Shown here one piece after another: positions 58,263 to 64,000 of a stretch of DNA of 64,000 nt. The DNA lies in the NCBI GenBank assembly GCA_947652605.1, contig OX393581.1:25662788-25726787 (forward strand), given 5' to 3'. The DNA is from Elmis aenea. Its lineage: Eukaryota > Arthropoda > Insecta > Coleoptera > Elmidae. Each line of letters begins with the position of its first letter. Within the stretch, counting starts at the first letter, position 1. The translations under genes and the position numbers were made by a program. The notes under the pieces are model-generated. The model saw nothing but the letters and a program-made list of their open reading frames with translations, was not told where the DNA came from and ran no database searches.

Positions 58263-58977
58263 TTCTTCTGGTAAAAAAAAATATTTGAAATTAACCTAGT
58301 AAATTATTTAAAATGTCTGCGATCGACTGTCGAACTGTTTGCGATCAACCGGTCGATCACGATCGACCGTTTGCCCACCCCTGAGTTAGACAAAGACATT
58401 TATTATCAGACGTCGACACTTATTTACCTGTACAACATACAAGTAAAAAATATATTCAAAAGATGTTGCTTACTATATGATTTTTGGATATTTAGTTCTA
58501 AAAGTAAAACATTTGTAGGGTTTTTTTCACACAGCCAGCAAAATTATTTTAAATTAAAATTATTGATTACTTACAATGCATAACTAAATTTTTGCAGGAA
58601 AATAAGCGATTGATCAAAAATTTATATAACTATGACACCAATAATTTTTTTAAGTGTACCTTACCGTAAATAGTACCGTACTTTCTACTTTATTTCAAAA
58701 CTCATGTACATAATATGTAAATGATATGCAATAAATAATTATTGAAAAAAAGATAGAGCAGTCATTGATTTATTGCCAAAATAAAGTGATTATTGCCTTG
58801 AATATTTGCAACTAATTCTATTATGAATAGCATTACATTGTTTTAAAAAAAAAAAAAAAAATAAATAAAAGTTGGAATTACACCACTTCTGAACTAGAAG
58901 GATCATATTCCAAAACATGTTTATGATAAAAATTTGTAATCGTACATGAAACCTTAACATTAATAGTTTTCATAATG

Positions 58978-61298
58978 TTAACTTGCTAAGAATTGCTTTT
59001 CCATTTTATCAGCCATCATTTTAGCAATTGATAATGAACTTGTAGCTGCTGGTGACGGCGCATTCCTGCAATGTAACACTTTTTTGCTGAGGGAGCTTTC
59101 TCCCATGTCAAAATAAAAATCATCGACTAAATGGCCATCGGCAGCCAATGCTTGCGCGCGAACACCAGAAGGTCCTCTCGTCACATCCGACGATGTAATT
59201 TCCGGTATAAATTTTTGTAATTCTTTAACTTGGAGAGGAATTATTGCGGATCTGATCATTTCATTGGCACCTGAGATTAAATACTTGAAGGCCATTTTCC
59301 GAAACCCTGAATATCGGACAGAATCGAATAACTCTGCGGCATTCACGTCAAACCATCTGCAAAAATTAATATAAAGAGGTTACAAAAACATCAAAATTGC
59401 AAAAATATTTAAAAAATGTGAATAATTTTAGTTAGCGGAGAGTTTGTGTTCCATTAAAACACTGTTCATTCAGAAACCGATGAAATATATTTTTTATACA
59501 GCCTTTCAAAGTTTTAAAAAATTAATCAAATGTATACGCTTGGAAATTATTTGGTCAAAATTTCAAAAATTATGCCATTGCCCTTATTGTCGGTAAAAAT
59601 ATTAAAGAATGTGCATGCATTGCAAAACGTTTAACACTTTGTTCAAAAAACGATTTAATATATTTTTTGTGGCGCTTCAAAATTTGTAAAAATTTCCAAG
59701 TTTAACAGCTTTTGGTCAAAAATGTAGCTTTGGTATTTATTGTTTGTAAGAATTTTAAACAATATTTGTATAATGCATAAAGACTACTTATTCATTTAGA
59801 AATAAATTAAAGTGGTTTTATTAAAAAAAAAATTAAACAATCTCAAATTATTTCAAATTTCAGTCATATGCTGTGTATAAAAACGACAATTACCTGGCCA
59901 TACCTATTTGCTTAACATACCAATTTAGTAATTTAGTTAACGTTAATATGTAGTATTCTTACAAGTAAGTTCTAAATTTTAATGCGATATTATGTTTTCA
60001 ATAACAACTGATATACCAATTTTTTTGCCCATTAATAGTGTTTATGTACTAAAAGGCTGGGCGCTGACATGCAATTATAAGTTGTGCAACAATTTGGTTG
60101 CGGATGTTTAACCATTCGTTTGTATGACAACGCGCTCACATGCAACTGGCGTACAACAGTAAATTTGGGAAACTAAACAGTTTGTGCCTTGACACAAACT
60201 AAACGATTGCGCGGCTTCGTACAACTGTTTTGTGTCGTATAGGTTTGAATTTCGTCCTCCTTATCATCTCAAAAGCACCGCAGCTAATTCATAGAAGTCC
60301 ATTCCATATTGAAACTAAACAATTTAGCTGCTTGTGTGCTTGCATCTATGTGACTCCTGATTTCGTTTTGCGTATGTGAATGCGGTTCAGCTATTCACGG
60401 ATTAATTGCATGTCAGCGCCTAGCCTTAAGTATTAAATGTGATTGTTAGGCTACAGTACAGCCGTATTCGCGCGATGGGCTTCGCGCGTATGCGACCGTA
60501 TACGCAGAGGCGTCGAGAGACGTCGCCGGGCCCGGGGAAAAACTTACATGGGCCCCAAGTAAATAAACTATTTGAAAATTTATTTTTTAAAAAACGAATT
60601 GTGAATTGTAAATATTTAATACACCATAATTAAAAAAGTATGTGCTCCTGGGCCCTTGAATTAACTGCGGGCCCGGGGCTCAGAGACCCCCCTGCCCCAC
60701 CCACTCATCGGCCCTGCGTATACGCGCGAATCAAAGAAACCAATGCAAGCATATGAGAGTGGTTTCGAGCGAATTCTCGCTTGTAGTGTAACCGCTCTTA
60801 TATGAATGCATTCATTGGTTTGTTTCAGTCGCGCGAATACGGACGCGTACGCGCGAAGCTCATTCGCGCGAATACGCTTGTAATAAAAACGCATACTTAG
60901 GCGTCATCTGCCCTTGGAAAAATAATGGTCATATTTGTGATAAATATACATCATACTTACGTATATCCTTCTCTTTTAAATGCCAAAACAGCATTCGGCC
61001 CTAACCAAACGCTGCCATCCATTCTTGGTGTAAAGTGTACTCCCAAAAATGGAAATCTAGGATCCGGTACAGGATAAATATTTCCTTTAACCATGTGGCA
61101 TTTATCAGGTTTTAAAAGCAGATATTCCCCTCTGAAAGGTACGATTCTAGGTTCTCTTGCACATCCAGACATTTCAGCCATTGTATCAGAATAAAGACCA
61201 GCACATGTTAGAACGTATTTTGCCTTGACGTGCTTTCCGTTTTTGGCTGTTATTGAAACTGGATACATTGCATCTCCGCTTTCTTTAAAACCATTTAC
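58978..61298 (-). CDS. L2HGDH: L-2-hydroxyglutarate dehydrogenase, C-terminal part
   Basis: Two exons are visible: 61298-60961 and 59356-58978 (stop at 58980-58978). Phase joins them through GGATATAC|A. They encode about 237 residues, the C-terminal half of a family protein of about 450: [68 protein letters not shown], and, in the last exon, [14 protein letters not shown] and [17 protein letters not shown]. The enzyme is a mitochondrial FAD-dependent oxidoreductase that converts L-2-hydroxyglutarate to 2-oxoglutarate. The FAD-binding N-terminal exons are not found up to 64000 and must lie beyond the window. The 1.6-kb intron carries nested MITEs. Confidence 0.94.
60053..60427. mobile_element. 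MITE, AAGGCTGGGCGCTGACATGC ends
   Basis: Left AAGGCTGGGCGCTGACATGC and right GCATGTCAGCGCCTAGCCTT are inverted repeats of about 24 nt with one mismatch. The interior contains repeated TGCGCAACA / CGTACAAC-type phrases. No target duplication is clear. It lies in the L2HGDH intron. Confidence 0.7.
60460..60879. mobile_element. GC-rich foldback MITE in the L2HGDH intron
   Basis: The left arm AGCCGTATTCGCGCGATGGG mirrors the right arm (CATTCGCGCGAATACGCT). A second inverted pair, AAAGAAACCAATGCA and its complement, lies inside the right part. CG dinucleotides are far denser than in surrounding DNA. A hAT-type insert splits it. Confidence 0.72.
60505..60716. mobile_element. hAT-type insertion with perfect 8-bp duplication
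   Basis: The segment CAGAGGCGTC...CGGCCCTG is flanked by CGTATACG on both sides (60497-60504, 60717-60724). The ends show only partial inverted similarity. GC-rich phrases GGGCCCGGGG recur in decayed form near 24390-24560. No coding content. Confidence 0.7.
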
Positions 61299-61309
61299 CT
61301 GTAAACAAG

Positions 61310-64000
61310 CATTTTATTTTTGGATAATAAATTTTCAGTGTCTTAAACTTGGAAATTTTGCCTATGGGGCTAATAATTGTATGGTTCATGTTTCCAAGTT
61401 TTATGAAAATGCTTGGTTATTCGTATTAGTTGATTGTTTTCGGCTATTTAGCAACGTTTAAAAATGTTTGCAGGTGTTTACTGTTGCAAATTGGTGTTTG
61501 TGGAATATCTTGTATGCGGGCTTTAAATAACGAATTATTATACTGCTCTAAATTTAACGTGAAGTGTGGTGAATCAATAACGAATTAACTGTTAATGTTA
61601 GGGGGGACAAAGTGTAGACAGACATTTTCGTAGATGTAACAAAAAAAAAACAGCAATTTTCTAGCATGACTGAATACAGGATGTTCCAGAGATCATAAGC
61701 ACCTTGAACATTGCGTTTCGTTTAAAAATTAACCCCAACAGACCTCGTACATGCAGAAAAAATGCTGCATAAAATGGTATTAAAACATAACCGAAATTTT
61801 TATGTACCTACATATATTAAAAAGACGTTTTTTTTTAAATGTGACATGTATAATTTAAACTTAAAATAAGATAGTCAATATCCTTATTTTGTCATTTATA
61901 TATATGGACATTTATTTACATTATTGTTTTCTCCAAAAAAGTGGTAATGATTTTTGTATTGCCGACTATAATTTAGTTAATTATTAAACAAATACTTAAC
62001 TGTATATGACTTCCAGGGGTCATGTACCAATAAAAAAAAAAGTAGAGAATTATAGGTCTACATTAAAACGTAAAAATGTATAGGGTGTTGTATTTAATAT
62101 AACAAAGTTGCATATTGTTACTCAGAAATTAAACACTCAGTTTATTTGCAAATAATTGTGAAATATGAAGTTCATCTATGCAAACAACTTTTGCAACTAA
62201 AATATTTTTGTATATACTTTTATAACAACACTATTAAATAAGTTGTGTTGGCTTTGTATTTTTTCTAGAAAAATTATTGCTATCACTCTAGCAATATTAA
62301 TTTTACACAGAAGACAGGCTTAACGTTTTTTAATTCAATTAAATTATCTTGTAAAGAAAGCTACATGTTTATGCGAAACGCGTTTGGATTAACACTTAAG
62401 TTTGTAAACATTGATAAAAGGGTTATTTATAATTACCACATTTAAGAACATAGTAATAACATGATTTAATCTTAAAGTTGTAACAACTTTGTTATCTATG
62501 ATCTATGAAAGACACATCCCACAATGTAAGTAAATAATAAACAGCTTTTGTTTGTGTTCAAAGTACTTTATACTAAATTAATTTGTTTATTTGTGATTTT
62601 TTTGCCGCTTGTCAGCAGTTTTTATTATCTCTTTCTGTTTTGCAAAGGAATGGGGAGTCGGCAGGCAGAAAAATAACGGACCCCCGACTCCTGAAAGCTG
62701 CGTTCACATAGAAAATTATTGTTGTATAGCAACGTGCCTGCAAGAGTAGCGTTCACATAGGTATTGTAGTGTTTGTACACTAAAGGCGATTACCACGGGC
62801 ATACGAAGGGTTAATTCACTGTGATTGGTTCTTGTTATGGGGTATTGCAAGAAGCTTGGCGCTTGCGAGGTCTTGCAATACCTTACGCTTACCACACGGC
62901 TTGCAAGGCAATTCCACTACTTTGCTTATGTGAACGCTATCATTTGTTATTCGTATACTTAACTTTGCTTACGCTACAATACAATACAATAATTTTCTAT
63001 GTGGTCAGTATTTCTTAAAACTGACACCCAACTTTCATTAAAAAAATAAAGTTATTGGTATAGGTATATTTACTACAGTGAAAGCCGGTTATTTTTTATC
63101 GTTCCAAAGTATAATGGCGAACAGTTTATTTTCGTATGTACTAAAACTAAATAATGAAGAAAATGTAAAAAAGCAGGTTTTTAAAAATAAATATATAAAA
63201 TTTTTAGCAATTCGGTTATAATTATAACGCGGTTATCACATAACGCGGGTTTGCGAGGTTATATTCAATCCGCATTATAAGCGACTTCCATTATATTCGC
63301 TATTTTACTAAAAGTAATATAGTACTGTAATCGTATACTAGGACTGTTAAATGTTAAATGTAAAAAATGAACTTATTAGAAATCTATAATAACCATGCAA
63401 ATGTTAGTGTGAAAAATATGTTATCAAAGTTACATATTTTTAATAAATCACACTTCTGCTTATATTTACCGTAAAATCTGGCGTATAATACGCATACTTG
63501 ATTAAGCCCAAAATTTTCTGGTAAATTGGATATTTGTTTTTAACATTTTGTGTTATGAAACATTTGTAAAAAAAAAACTGAAAGAATTATAACAATCAGA
63601 AATAGGTACGCAATAAATTAAATAAAACACATTCAATTTCGCTCCATTTTCACACTTAAATTTGACAGAAATTCGACAGATGTAGTTTATTTTCAATATC
63701 AAAAATGATGTATCTTTTGTAGTTGCGTATTATACACAAAATTTAGCAAAAATTGTGCTCAATCTACGGAAGATTTTTGGTACTCTGATAAAACGGAAAT
63801 AATATTAAAATATTATGGACAAGTTAGACTCCATTACTGCGCTAATGCGTGCCAATTTACAAAACCTAACTGCGAAACACCCCTCGTTACACAACGACTT
63901 TGTAACTATCCATTTCTAATTTACTATAGACTATAGGGTTAATTAAAATTAAACAAAACAAAATTACTGGTTAGAAGTTTTATTATTAGAACCGTATATC
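61310..64000. other. L2HGDH intron or upstream sequence, repeats only
   Basis: No L2HGDH exon or other gene is recognised. Foldback-type ends occur singly: ACAGGATGTTCCAGAG at 61677 and AGGGTGTTGTATTTAATATAAC at about 62082. A MITE is at 62705-63003. The rest is AT-rich. Confidence 0.4.
62705..63003. mobile_element. MITE, CACATAGAAAATTATTGTTG ends
   Basis: Left CACATAGAAAATTATTGTTGTA and right TACAATACAATAATTTTCTATGTG are imperfect inverted repeats. Inner phrases CGTTCACATAG and CTATGTGAACG-like pairs give a second symmetric layer. No coding content. Confidence 0.6.

Noticed and set aside
1..64000. CRISPR array, bacterial operon or prophage signals
   Set aside because: No regularly spaced direct repeats, no ribosome-binding-site-linked gene strings, and all real genes are intron-containing.
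61310..64000. Remaining L2HGDH exons
   Set aside because: The minus strand was scanned for the FAD-binding GGGIVGL-type motif and following blocks; none was found, so the exons must be outside the window.

Overview
This is eukaryotic nuclear DNA, almost certainly from an insect and plausibly a large, repeat-rich beetle-type genome. The evidence is low GC, short exons with GT-AG introns, animal housekeeping genes, two nrf-6-like acyltransferase genes of the kind expanded in insects, and very dense DNA transposons. The species cannot be named from the sequence. Gene models were assembled by hand from splice sites and reading-frame phase. In all six genes whose ends lie inside the window, every exon junction keeps phase and the total is a whole number of codons.

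Layout: (1) 1121-14171, minus strand, two tandem nrf-6-like (acyltransferase-3 family) genes. (2) 14614-18407, minus, a complete saccharopine-dehydrogenase-like oxidoreductase gene (SCCPDH), with a mariner relic in one intron and a GC-AG intron. (3) 18.4-26.9 kb, intergenic mobile DNA: foldback elements, a nested hAT/piggyBac-like nest, and a 5'-truncated non-LTR retrotransposon with a 12-bp target duplication. (4) 26870-28703, plus, Sas10/UTP3. (5) 28.8-36.1 kb, repeats, one tRNA-derived SINE, an unassigned terminal exon on the minus strand and an unexplained open frame on the plus strand. (6) 36149-51510, minus, Wdr26 in ten exons whose introns are filled with nested transposons. (7) 52952-53838, plus, PGAP2, divergent from Wdr26. 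(8) 53.9-58.9 kb, a three-level transposon nest and a hAT relic. (9) 58978-61298, minus, the last two exons of L2HGDH, whose 5' part lies beyond the right edge.

The host genes have unrelated jobs (lipid or acyl transfer, oxidoreductase, small-subunit rRNA processing, CTLH E3 ligase subunit, GPI-anchor remodelling, 2-hydroxyglutarate metabolism) and no shared pathway is suggested. The most notable structure is mobile: at least a dozen foldback elements with very long inverted arms, TA target duplications and CAGGGTG-like ends. Four of them hold decayed pieces of what looks like one type of DDE transposase with an N-terminal helix-turn-helix: two N-terminal and two C-terminal pieces. I infer that the foldbacks are internally deleted, arm-extended derivatives of one Tc1/mariner-like group. 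Other well-supported nests include three copies of a hAT MITE with perfect 8-bp target duplications, and three copies of a TTAA-flanked piggyBac-like element.
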